Of a stretch of 64,000 nt of DNA, positions 56,751 to 64,000 are shown in pieces. Each line of letters opens with the position of its first letter. Position 1 is the stretch's first letter. The stretch is from Myxococcales bacterium. Lineage in GTDB: Bacteria; Myxococcota_A; Polyangia; Haliangiales; Haliangiaceae. Under the pieces are notes generated by a model, which worked only from the letters and a program-made list of their open reading frames with translations, searched no databases and was not told where the DNA came from. The stretch lies in NCBI GenBank assembly GCA_016707895.1, contig JADJGV010000012.1, positions 184,001 through 248,000 on the forward strand, written 5' to 3'. The position numbers were made by a program, and so were the translations under genes.

Positions 56751-57461
56751 ATGTGGCGCCTGCTGGTGATCGCGACCGCGCTGGGGGCCTGCGGCCCCCG
56801 CGCCCCGGTCGGCCTGCGCGCGCCCGCGTCGCCCCCCGTGGCCGAGGTCGCCGCGGCGCCGGTGGCCGCCCCCGCCGACGCGCCGCGCGCGGTCCCGGCG
56901 GTCGTGGCCCCCGCCTACCCCAGCGTGCCCAGCGGCATCGTGATGTCGCGCCTGCCGACGCCGCACAAGGACGCCGCGCGGCCGACGCCGCCGATCGACG
57001 CGGTCGACGACGCCCGTCGGCTGGTCGGCCGGCGCAACCCGCGCCCGCCGCTGGTCGCCGCGCTGGCGTGGTCCGCGGCGCTGACCCAGCGCCCGGCGCC
57101 CGAGGTCACCGACGCCGCCGCGCTGGTGGCGTGGGCCCAGGCCGCCGGCGCGTGGCGCGCCGTGCCGGCGATCGCGCCCGGCGATCTGATCGTCTTCGAT
57201 CGCGCCGTCGGCGGCGCCCGCGCGTCGCTGATCGCGGTGGCGCTGGGCCGCGACGCCCGCGGCGTGGTCGAGGTGCTGTACCTCGGCGCCGGCGTCGTCC
57301 GCCGCGGCTGGTTCGACGTGACCCGCCCCGCGTTGCGCCGCGATCGCGCCGGCCGGGTGGTCAACACGCCGCTGCGCCACAACCGCGACCAGCCGCCGCG
57401 GGGCACCCACTTCCTCGCCGGCGAGCTGTTCGCCGGCGCCATCTCGACCGCCCCGCGCTGA
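56751..57461 (+). CDS. Lipoprotein with CHAP/NlpC-like domain lacking an obvious cysteine nucleophile
   Basis: 236 residues. The lipobox is LGAC (cysteine at residue 14), followed by an Ala/Pro linker to about residue 60. The C-terminal part has the feel of a CHAP or NlpC/P60 amidase: AWAQAAGAWRAVPAIAPGDL then IVFDRAVGG, with the PGDLIVF strand typical of the fold. The catalytic cysteine expected about 50 residues earlier is not seen. The start ATG is fixed by the promoter; the frame is open upstream. The lipA gene follows after 44 bases. Confidence 0.65.
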   Translation: MWRLLVIATALGACGPRAPVGLRAPASPPVAEVAAAPVAAPADAPRAVPAVVAPAYPSVPSGIVMSRLPTPHKDAARPTPPIDAVDDARRLVGRRNPRPPLVAALAWSAALTQRPAPEVTDAAALVAWAQAAGAWRAVPAIAPGDLIVFDRAVGGARASLIAVALGRDARGVVEVLYLGAGVVRRGWFDVTRPALRRDRAGRVVNTPLRHNRDQPPRGTHFLAGELFAGAISTAPR

Positions 57462-57493
57462 CACCCGCGCTTCCCTCGCCCGCCCGACCGCGC

Positions 57494-57499
57494 TACAAG
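57494..57499 (+). promoter_or_regulatory. TACAAG -10-like element before lipA
   Basis: TACAAG followed by CCGCCC and the lipA ATG at 57506. It shares the 6-base spacing of the other starts but its last base is G. Confidence 0.35.
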
Positions 57500-57505
57500 C
57501 CGCCC

Positions 57506-58441
57506 ATGGCCGAACGCGTGCACCTCCCGATCGTCGAAGGGCCCGCCGCCGCCGAGCCCGCGCCGCGGCGCCGCCACCCCGCGTGGATCCGGGTGCCGCT
57601 GCCGACCAAGCCGACGTTCTTCGAGGTCAAGCAGCGGGTCGGCGAGCTCAAGCTGCACACGGTCTGCGAGAGCGCCAGCTGCCCCAACATCGGCGAGTGC
57701 TGGAGCCGCCGGGCGCTGACGATCATGATCATGGGTGACATCTGCACCCGCTCGTGCCGGTTCTGCGACGTCACCACCGGCCGGCCGCTGCCGCTCGATC
57801 CCGACGAGCCGCGCCGGGTCGCGACGATGCTCGGCGAGCTCGACCTCGAGCACACCGTCATCACCTGCGTCGATCGCGACGACCTGCCCGACTTCGGCGG
57901 CGCCCACTGGGCCGAGACCATCCGCGCGGTCAAGGCGGCGTGCCCGACGATGACGCTCGAGGTGCTGGTCGGCGACTTCAAGGGTGACACCGCCAACGCC
58001 GACATCGTCCTCGACGCCGCGCCCGACGTCTTCGCCCACAACCTCGAGACCGTGCCGCGGCTGTCGCGGCAGGTCCGGGTCCAGGCCAGCTACCCGCGCA
58101 GCTACAAGATCCTCGAGCACGCCCGCCGGCGCGGCGCGGTCACCAAGACCGGGCTGATGCTCGGCCTCGGCGAGACCCAGGACGAGGTGGTCGAGGTGCT
58201 GCGCGAGGTGGCCGGGCTCGGCGTCGACATCGTCACGCTCGGCCAGTACCTGGCGCCGTCGAAGTCGCACCTGCCGATCGAGCGCTACTGGTCGCCCGCC
58301 GAGTTCGCCGAGCTGGGCCGGATCGCCACCGAGCTGGGCATCGCCCACGTCGAGAGCGGCCCGCTGGTGCGCTCCAGCTACCACGCCGATGGCCAGGCCG
58401 CGCTGGTGCGCGACCTCAGGGCCCGCGCCGCGCAGCGCTGA
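57506..58441 (+). CDS. lipA: Lipoyl synthase
   Basis: 311 residues, radical SAM. The auxiliary cluster motif CESASCPNIGEC and the SAM cluster motif CTRSCRFC are intact, followed by TTGRPLPLDPDEPRRV, AHNLETVPRL, SYKILEHAR, KTGLMLGLGETQDEV, TLGQYLAPSKSHLPIERYW and the C-terminal RSSYHA, whose serine ligates the auxiliary cluster. It inserts two sulfur atoms into octanoyl groups on lipoate-dependent dehydrogenase complexes. LipB is not in the window. Confidence 0.97.
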   Translation: MAERVHLPIVEGPAAAEPAPRRRHPAWIRVPLPTKPTFFEVKQRVGELKLHTVCESASCPNIGECWSRRALTIMIMGDICTRSCRFCDVTTGRPLPLDPDEPRRVATMLGELDLEHTVITCVDRDDLPDFGGAHWAETIRAVKAACPTMTLEVLVGDFKGDTANADIVLDAAPDVFAHNLETVPRLSRQVRVQASYPRSYKILEHARRRGAVTKTGLMLGLGETQDEVVEVLREVAGLGVDIVTLGQYLAPSKSHLPIERYWSPAEFAELGRIATELGIAHVESGPLVRSSYHADGQAALVRDLRARAAQR

Positions 58442-58456
58442 GCCCGCCGCGGGCGG

Positions 58457-59929
58457 CTAGCCGCGGGTCGCCAGGTAGGTCGCGACCACCGCGGCGATCG
58501 ACAGCGCCAGCACGATGGCGAACACCAGCGGCGCCCGGCTGGGCGGATCCTCGCGGCGCAGCTTGCCGACCAGATCGGTGGCCCGGGCGTCGGGCGTGCC
58601 GCGGCGCTCGCCCTCGCGGCGCTCGCCGTCGCGGCGCTCCTTGGGCGCGTTGCGATCGGCCTTGCGGGTGTCGAGCAGGCGGGTCGGATCGTCGTCGCCG
58701 GCGCGGCCGCCGCGCGCCTCGATCACCGGCGCCACCGGGCGCGACGGCTTGGCCGTGCGCAGCGACACCTCGCGGCCCGCGGCGGCCGGCGGCAGATCGC
58801 GGCGGGTGGTCACCTGACCGACGTCGGAGTCCTCGGGACCGCCGGCCACCGCGGTGGCCTCGTCGTCGGGCTCGAGGTCCTCGGTGCGCAGCGACTTGGC
58901 CGGGGCGGTCGCCGCGGTCGGGCGCGCGGTCACCGAGGCGTGCATGCCGCCCTGGACCCGCTCGTGGGGCACCTCGTCGCCGGCCAGCGCCATCGGCGTC
59001 ACCAGCGACTCGCGCAGGCACTTCTCCCAGGCGCCGCGCAGCGCGGCCTCGGCCTCGGCGCCGTCCTTGTAGCGGCGCTGCGGCGACGGATCGAGCGCCA
59101 CCATGCACACCTCGGCCAGCGGCAGCGGCACCGACGCGTCGTGGTGGGTCGGCGGCGGCGCGTCGCCCTTGCACACGTAGCCGTTGGTGGTCTTGGTGTC
59201 CGGCCCCTCGTACGGGATGCGCCCGCATAGAAGCTCATATAGAAGCGCGCCCCAGGCGAACACGTCGGCCTGGGCGGTGTAGCGCCCTTCGCGGATGGCC
59301 TCGGGCGGCGCGTAGCCCGGCGTGCCCATGAAGATGCCGACCTGGGTCAGGTCGCTGTCGGGCATGCGGGCGATGCCGAAGTCGGCCAGCTTCCACCGCT
59401 GCTCGCCGGCGTGCAGCACGTTGGCCGGCTTCACGTCGCGGTGGACGATGCGCTGGCGGTGCGCGAACGACAGCGCGCTGGCCAGGTCGAGCGCGATGTT
59501 GACCCCACGGCCCAGCGGCATGCGCACCCGGTCCAGGCGGTCGGCCAGCGACTCGCCGGGCAGGTACTCGAGCACCATGAACGGCGCGCCCGACGGCTCG
59601 TCGACGCCGACGTCGAAGATCGTCACGATCGCCGGGTGCGGCATCTTGGCCGCGGCCTTGGCCTCGCGCTGGAACCGCTCGAGGTACGCCGAGCGGATGC
59701 GCTTGCCCGAGCCCTGGGGCGAGACGATCGTCTTGACCGCCACCGTGCGATCGAGCAGCGGATCGCGGGCCTTGTAGACCACGCCCATCGCGCCCTTGCC
59801 GAGCACCTTGACGATCTCGTAGCGGCCGATCGTCTTGTGGGCCTCGCCGCCGTCGACCTCGAGCCCCGGCGGCGCCACGAAGCGCAGGCGCGACACCGTG
59901 CGCGGGCGGGCGGCGGAGTCTTCTCTCAC
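58457..59929 (-). CDS. Ser/Thr kinase with C-terminal membrane anchor
   Basis: 490 residues from a GTG. Kinase domain about 36-300: LGKGAMGVVYKA, AVKTI, HRDVKPANVL, ADFGIARM, GTPGYAPPEA. A long charged, disordered linker (rich in Arg/Glu/Asp, with KERRDGERREGERR) leads to one transmembrane helix at the end (APLVFAIVLALSIAAVVATYLA). A TACGCT element 9 bases before the GTG suggests a leaderless start. It converges on lipA with a 15-base gap. Confidence 0.92.
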   Translation of the reverse strand: MREDSAARPRTVSRLRFVAPPGLEVDGGEAHKTIGRYEIVKVLGKGAMGVVYKARDPLLDRTVAVKTIVSPQGSGKRIRSAYLERFQREAKAAAKMPHPAIVTIFDVGVDEPSGAPFMVLEYLPGESLADRLDRVRMPLGRGVNIALDLASALSFAHRQRIVHRDVKPANVLHAGEQRWKLADFGIARMPDSDLTQVGIFMGTPGYAPPEAIREGRYTAQADVFAWGALLYELLCGRIPYEGPDTKTTNGYVCKGDAPPPTHHDASVPLPLAEVCMVALDPSPQRRYKDGAEAEAALRGAWEKCLRESLVTPMALAGDEVPHERVQGGMHASVTARPTAATAPAKSLRTEDLEPDDEATAVAGGPEDSDVGQVTTRRDLPPAAAGREVSLRTAKPSRPVAPVIEARGGRAGDDDPTRLLDTRKADRNAPKERRDGERREGERRGTPDARATDLVGKLRREDPPSRAPLVFAIVLALSIAAVVATYLATRG

Positions 59930-59938
59930 GGCCGGGGC

Positions 59939-59944
59939 AGCGTA
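59939..59944 (-). promoter_or_regulatory. TACGCT -10 element, leaderless type
   Basis: Minus-strand TACGCT, then 9 bases (GCCCCGGCC), then the kinase GTG at 59929. Confidence 0.45.
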
Positions 59945-60011
59945 TCACGCGGCGCCGGCCGCCAGGAGATGGCGCGTCGCGCCGGCCGCGCGCGGCCGAT
60001 CCGTCGGCCGA

Positions 60012-60917
60012 TCAGTCGCGACGGGTGTGCGCGCCCGCGACCCGCGCGCCGGGCGGCACGCTGGCGGTGACCCAGGCGTTGCCGCCGATCACCGAGCCCG
60101 CGCCGATCACGGTCTGGCCGCCGAGGATCGTCGCGCCGGCGTAGATCACGACGTCGTCCTCGATGGTCGGGTGGCGCCGCGCGCCGGCGGCCGGCCGATC
60201 CTCGGAGCGCGGCACGCTGAGCGCGCCCAGCGTCACGCCCTGGTAGATCCGCACCCGCTCGCCGATCAGCGAGGTCTCGCCGATCACCACGCCGGTGCCG
60301 TGGTCGATGAAGAACGACCGGCCGACGCTGGCGCCAGGGTGGATGTCGATCCCGGTCTTCTCGTGGGCCAGCTCGGTCATCATCCGCGGCACGATCACCG
60401 CGCCCTCGCGCAGGAGCGCGTGGGCGATGCGGTACACCGAGATCGCGTAGAAGCCGGGGTAACACACGACGATCTCGTCGAGCCCGGTGGCCGCGGGGTC
60501 GCCCTCGAACGACGCCCGGATGTCGGTGGCCAGCACCTCGCGCAGCGCCGGCAGGCGCTCGAGGAACCGCCCCACGATCGCGGCGGCGCGGCCGGCGCAG
60601 TCGGCGCAGTCGAGGTCGGCGCGGCCCGCGGTCAGCTGGGCGCGGTGGTTGAGCGCGCGGTAGACCTGCCGACGCAGCGTCACGCCCAGCTCGCCCAGGC
60701 GCGCCCGCACCTCCTCGCGCAGCTCGCCTGGCGGCAACCGCGTCACGCCGCCGGTGAAGCCGGGCAGCAGCAGCTCGCGGCACTGCTCGACCACGGTCGC
60801 CACCTCGGCCGGCGACGGCAGCTCCGAGCCCGAGAGGTGCAGCTCGCCGCCGTCGCGCTGGTAGCTGTCGACCAGGCGCTCGACCAGATCGTCGACGTCG
60901 GAGTCACGGCCCGTCAT
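60012..60917 (-). CDS. cysE: Serine O-acetyltransferase (EpsC/CysE type)
   Basis: 301 residues. The C-terminal left-handed beta-helix has hexapeptide repeats and the catalytic-site motifs HEKTGIDIHPGASVG, FFIDHGTGVVIGET, IYQGVTLGALSVPR and RHPTIEDDVVIYAGATILGG, as in EpsC-type enzymes. A helical N-terminal region of about 140 residues precedes it, including DLDCADCAGRAAAIVGRFLE. It acetylates serine with acetyl-CoA as the first step of cysteine synthesis. No cysK is adjacent. Its promoter region contains the palindrome array at 60956-61218. Confidence 0.94.
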   Translation of the reverse strand: MTGRDSDVDDLVERLVDSYQRDGGELHLSGSELPSPAEVATVVEQCRELLLPGFTGGVTRLPPGELREEVRARLGELGVTLRRQVYRALNHRAQLTAGRADLDCADCAGRAAAIVGRFLERLPALREVLATDIRASFEGDPAATGLDEIVVCYPGFYAISVYRIAHALLREGAVIVPRMMTELAHEKTGIDIHPGASVGRSFFIDHGTGVVIGETSLIGERVRIYQGVTLGALSVPRSEDRPAAGARRHPTIEDDVVIYAGATILGGQTVIGAGSVIGGNAWVTASVPPGARVAGAHTRRD

Positions 60918-60923
60918 GGCCGC

Positions 60924-60929
60924 GTTGTA
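60924..60929 (-). promoter_or_regulatory. TACAAC -10-like element of cysE
   Basis: Minus-strand TACAAC, then GCGGCC, then ATG 60917. The nearest palindrome of the upstream array (60956-60967) lies just behind the expected -35 position. Confidence 0.45.
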
Positions 60930-60955
60930 GCACGCGGCAGGGACCGCCCCAGGTC

Positions 60956-61218
<263 letters not shown>

Positions 61219-61230
61219 CGCCGGCCTGGC

Positions 61231-62148
61231 CTACTCGCCGACGTCGACGACCGCGGTCGGAACCGGCGGCGGGGCGTCGTTGATCACGCGCAGCGCCTCG
61301 ACGAAGCGGGTGTCGGGCACGGTGACCCGGGTCGGCATGCCGCCGCCGAGCGCCAGCAACTGCACGAAGTCCCAGCCCGAGCCGAACGCCGCGGCGATGG
61401 TCAGCTGCCCCGAGTCCTTGACCATCGACACCGGCGCCCGCGCCTGCCCGGCCAGCAACAGGTCGGTCTTGTCGAACGCCGGCCCGCCGGCGGTGTCGAC
61501 CCACGCAACCCGGCCGCGGATCGCGAAGCGAGCGGCCAGCGCCGTGGTGCCCTCGGCGCGCACCGCGAACTCGCGGGCGGCCTCGGCGATCACGTCGGCC
61601 TGGGCGCCGGCCGGCATGCCGCCGACCAGGTATCCGATCACCGCGCGCTTGAGCGCGTCGTCGCGGAACCGCGCGCGCAGCGCGTGATCGATGCGGGTGC
61701 CGATCGGTCCCGGCGCACCGATCCGGGTGTCGACCGCGCGGGCGTCGTCGTCGGCGCCGGGGTACGGCTCGCGGCCGCCGAGGATCCACTTGGCCGCGGC
61801 GTAGAGCCCGTCGAGGTCGACGTGCGTCAGGATCGTGTCGATCGGGCCGACCTCGCGCACCAGGTCGGGCGTGACCATCTCGGGGCACGCGCCGTGCTCG
61901 GCCTTGGTGGCCAGCACGAACCGGCGATCGCCGCGGTAGTCGGCGTGGCGCTCGTGGTCGTGGTGATCGACCCACGCCGCGAGGCGGTCGCCGAGGCCGG
62001 TGATCAGCGGCAACGTGATCTTGTCGAACGACACGCTGGTGCCGACGGTGGCGGCGAAGGCGACGTCGGTCACGACGACCCGACCCGGCAACGCCGTCGG
62101 CCGCGGCAGGTTGCGCGGCGCGGTGAAGTACAGGTTGGGGAGGGCCAT
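61231..62148 (-). CDS. DHH-like phosphoesterase-family protein, motifs apparently permuted
   Basis: 305 residues. A DHH triad appears early (AAWVDHHDHERHADY, about residue 60) after a strand like motif II (VVVTDVAFAATVG). The strand that normally opens DHH enzymes, H-x-D-x-D-G, comes later (ILTHVDLDGLYAAAKWI, about residue 110). The C-terminal half could be a DHHA1-like substrate domain (LLLAGQARAPVSMV, LLALGGGMPTRVTV). Members are manganese-dependent phosphoesterases acting on nucleotides or polyphosphate. The order II-III-I is unusual and the family call is moderate. A TAGCGT element lies 9 bases before the ATG. Confidence 0.65.
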   Translation of the reverse strand: MALPNLYFTAPRNLPRPTALPGRVVVTDVAFAATVGTSVSFDKITLPLITGLGDRLAAWVDHHDHERHADYRGDRRFVLATKAEHGACPEMVTPDLVREVGPIDTILTHVDLDGLYAAAKWILGGREPYPGADDDARAVDTRIGAPGPIGTRIDHALRARFRDDALKRAVIGYLVGGMPAGAQADVIAEAAREFAVRAEGTTALAARFAIRGRVAWVDTAGGPAFDKTDLLLAGQARAPVSMVKDSGQLTIAAAFGSGWDFVQLLALGGGMPTRVTVPDTRFVEALRVINDAPPPVPTAVVDVGE

Positions 62149-62157
62149 CGCGGGGCC

Positions 62158-62163
62158 ACGCTA
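62158..62163 (-). promoter_or_regulatory. TAGCGT -10 element, leaderless type
   Basis: Minus-strand TAGCGT, then 9 bases, then ATG 62148 of the DHH-like gene. Confidence 0.4.
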
Positions 62164-62204
62164 GCACCATTGCGCGGGCGGCGCCGTCCTGCGCCACGCG
62201 ACGG

Positions 62205-62819
62205 TCACCGCCGCGCAGGCGCGAGCAGCCCGCTCGTCGTGGCGGCCTCGATGGCGCGCTCGCGCGCCGCGGCGGCCCGCGCACGGAGCACGTCAGCCCG
62301 GTGCTGCGACGCCACGACGCCCGGCGGATCGGGCTCGGGCGCGGGCTCGTCGTCCAGCGGCGCGGCGGGCGCCGACACCGCGCACGCCGGCGCCCCCGCG
62401 ACCGCCTCCACCGGCAGCGCGCCCGCGGTCGGCGCCGGCAGCGCCGCCAGCACGAACCCGAGGCCCGTCCCCGCGACGCCGGCCAGCGCCACCAGCCGCC
62501 GCGCGGCCTGCGCCCGGCGCCGCCGCGCGTCACGGCAGTCCCGGGTGATCAGCGTGCCGTCGGGCCGCCGGTGCAGGCGCGCGCACACCCGGCCGCCGGC
62601 GTACACCTCGGCGATCAGCGCCTCGACCTCGGCGGTGGTCATCGCGGCGGTGTCGAAGACCTGCTGATCGCAGTGCCGGCAATGGCGCACGCGATCGTCG
62701 CCAACCATGTCGTCCCACGCCACCGGGCACGGCGTCGCCACCGTCACGCGTTCGAGCAGCGGCAGGTGCGCGCCGCGCCGCCGCCCGGCCAGCTCGGGCG
62801 CGTCCTCGCGGTAGGGCAT
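62205..62819 (-). CDS. Cysteine-rich cytoplasmic-domain membrane protein
   Basis: 204 residues. The N-terminal 95 residues match a conserved but unnamed myxobacterial/bacteroidete module: VTVATPCPVAWDDMVGDDRV, RHCRHCDQQVFDTAAMTTAE, GGRVCARLHRRPDGTLITRD followed by C. Its cysteines probably bind zinc. A hydrophobic helix (LVALAGVAGTGLGFVLAALP) and a Pro/Glu-rich tail follow. In relatives this module sits at the N-terminus of membrane proteins. The function is unknown. It is on the same strand as the DHH-like gene, 56 bases upstream of it. Confidence 0.75.
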   Translation of the reverse strand: MPYREDAPELAGRRRGAHLPLLERVTVATPCPVAWDDMVGDDRVRHCRHCDQQVFDTAAMTTAEVEALIAEVYAGGRVCARLHRRPDGTLITRDCRDARRRRAQAARRLVALAGVAGTGLGFVLAALPAPTAGALPVEAVAGAPACAVSAPAAPLDDEPAPEPDPPGVVASQHRADVLRARAAAARERAIEAATTSGLLAPARR

Positions 62820-62906
62820 GCCGGATCGACAACCGCCGCCGCGCGAGGTTTCACGAAACCGCCGCGACCACCGTCACGCCAGCCGGCGGCGTGCGTTACT
62901 CGCACC

Positions 62907-64000
62907 ATGCACAAGGTCGCCTTCGCCGCCGCCCTCGCGGGCGCGCTCGCGTGCTCCTCGTCGTCGCGCGTGCCCGCCGGAGGATCGGGATCGGGATCCG
63001 GATCGGGATCCGGATCGGGATCGGGATCCGGATCGGGATCCGGATCGGGATCGGGATCCGGATCGGGATCGGGATCGGGATCGGGGTCCGCCGCCGCGAT
63101 CGCCCACATCGGCGACGCGTGCGCGCCCGACCGCGCCAACCCGCAGAGCACCTGCCCCGCTGACGCGCTGTGCGCGCCGATGCCCGGTGGCTACTGCACC
63201 GCGCAGTGCGGCGTCAGCGACTGCCCCAGCGGCAGCGTCTGCGTCCCGACCGGCCGCATGGGCGATTTGTGCGCCGCCGCGTGCACCACCGACGCCGACT
63301 GCCGCGCCGATCAGGGCTACGCGTGCGACCCGGGGCGCAAGGCGTGCCTGCTGCCGTTCCAGGCGTCGCCGACCCTGGCCGATTGTGAGGCCGAGCCGCC
63401 CACCGGCCCGCGGCCGTCCCGCGCCGAGTTCCAGCCGATCGAGGTGCTGACCTCGGCGAAGAGCCCGGGCGCCTACCAGTTCGAGCCGTCGGCCGCGGTG
63501 GCCACCAACGGCGACCTGGTGGTCCTCTACACCGGCGGCGCCGCCACGTTCTTCGACCCGAGCTTCCTCGGCGTCGTGCGGGTCCCGCTGAGCGGCGCGC
63601 CGATCGAGCAGCCGCTGCCGACCACCAAGCGCATGCACTTCGATCCGTGGCTGGCCGCCGACCGCGCCGGTACGCTGCACGCGGTGTGGCTCGGCCACGA
63701 CGGCGGCGGCGTCGATCTGAACGCCGAGATCGGCTACGCTCGCTCGACCGACAACGGCGCGACCTGGTCGACGCCGGTCGCGATCCACGACCCCGCCGAC
63801 TGCCCGCCGGGGACGCCGTTCTGCCTCGACAAGCCGATGGTCGCGGCCGGGCCGCTGCCCGCCGCCGGCCCCAAGGCCAAGGCCACCGGCGCCGCGGTCC
63901 GGGTCTTCTACGCGGCCGGCGAGACCGGCCTGCGCATGCGCACCTCGATCGACGGCGGCGCCAGCTTCGGCCCCGCGGTGCCGGCGATCGACGGCGCGTA
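62907..64000 (+). CDS. Lipoprotein with Gly-Ser linker, Cys-rich domain and Asp-box propeller (3' end outside window)
   Basis: At least 364 residues, open to the window end. The lipobox is ALAC (cysteine at residue 16). A pure Gly-Ser linker (about residues 26-61) is followed by a cysteine-rich domain of about 80 residues with CAPMPGGYCTAQCGVSDC and CTTDADC, of the type repeated in myxobacterial surface proteins. Then comes a beta-propeller-like region with Asp-box motifs (YARSTDNGATWSTP and RTSIDGGASFGPA), as in sialidase/BNR repeats. It is probably a surface-exposed binding protein or glycosidase; no catalytic residues can be assigned from the part visible. Confidence 0.8.
   Translation, partial: MHKVAFAAALAGALACSSSSRVPAGGSGSGSGSGSGSGSGSGSGSGSGSGSGSGSGSGSGSAAAIAHIGDACAPDRANPQSTCPADALCAPMPGGYCTAQCGVSDCPSGSVCVPTGRMGDLCAAACTTDADCRADQGYACDPGRKACLLPFQASPTLADCEAEPPTGPRPSRAEFQPIEVLTSAKSPGAYQFEPSAAVATNGDLVVLYTGGAATFFDPSFLGVVRVPLSGAPIEQPLPTTKRMHFDPWLAADRAGTLHAVWLGHDGGGVDLNAEIGYARSTDNGATWSTPVAIHDPADCPPGTPFCLDKPMVAAGPLPAAGPKAKATGAAVRVFYAAGETGLRMRTSIDGGASFGPAVPAIDGA
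62982..63089 (+). repeat. GGATCG/GGATCC hexamer array encoding (Gly-Ser)18
   Basis: Eighteen hexamers alternating GGATCG and GGATCC in a higher-order pattern of about 30 bases. It encodes the flexible linker behind the lipidated cysteine of the last gene, and is in frame throughout. Confidence 0.88.

Overview
The window is very GC-rich DNA packed with genes on both strands. It most likely comes from a myxobacterium (Myxococcota, Polyangia/Haliangiales-like). The reasons are five Hanks-type Ser/Thr kinases in 64 kb, a sigma factor of the Myxococcales-specific gmx1 type, a DUF6178 protein, many lipoproteins with alanine/proline-rich linkers, and the tilS-ftsH-folP-cdaA-cdaR-glmM gene order. No rRNA, tRNA, CRISPR array or intact insertion sequence was found. 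Species-level identity cannot be read from the sequence.

Layout. 0-2.2 kb: the end of citrate synthase with a double hairpin, apaG, a remnant of an IS481-type transposase, and a REP-associated tyrosine transposase with a textbook promoter. 2.2-10.4 kb: lipoproteins, a gmx1 sigma factor coupled to a kinase that carries its own anti-sigma-like zinc finger, a ferritin-like protein, a patatin-like protein and a surface protein. 10.5-17.4 kb: a signalling patch of zinc-ribbon, FHA, kinase and PP2C phosphatase proteins, several ending in one membrane helix. 17.5-21 kb: a three-gene operon with a carboxypeptidase-regulatory-like lipoprotein, a P1-nuclease/phospholipase-C-like enzyme and a TPR protein. 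21-24.6 kb: a four-gene efflux operon (HlyD-ABC-permease-TetR). 24.7-27.8 kb: a bestrophin and an ECF sigma/FecR anti-sigma pair. 27.9-37.2 kb: aminoadipate-semialdehyde dehydrogenase, then a chain of overlapping genes (hydrolase, homocysteine methyltransferase-MTHFR fusion, dipeptidase, di-haem peroxidase, hydrolase, small membrane protein). 37.3-49.9 kb: an orphan ECF sigma, NAD(P)HX repair, and the long minus-strand cell-envelope/c-di-AMP cluster with a Ser/Thr kinase inserted between ftsH and folP. 49.9-60 kb: DUF6178, RNase III, a kinase, the tRNA and rRNA modification genes mnmA and rlmD-like, an orphan contractile-injection-system tube protein, lipA and another kinase. 60-64 kb: serine acetyltransferase, an unusual palindrome array, a DHH-like protein, a Cys-rich membrane protein and the start of a Gly-Ser-linker lipoprotein.

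Two organising principles recur. Genes in operons overlap by four bases (ATGA or GTGA) almost everywhere. Genes heading a transcript often have a TANNNT hexamer only 6-9 bases before the start codon and no ribosome-binding site, which suggests widespread leaderless transcription.

The strongest candidates for something undescribed are the six-copy TCCCACGTGGGA palindrome array upstream of the serine acetyltransferase, the apparently permuted DHH-family protein beside it, and the kinase embedded in the c-di-AMP cluster. A self-contained kinase/phosphatase/FHA/zinc-ribbon module and an isolated injection-system tube protein are also notable.
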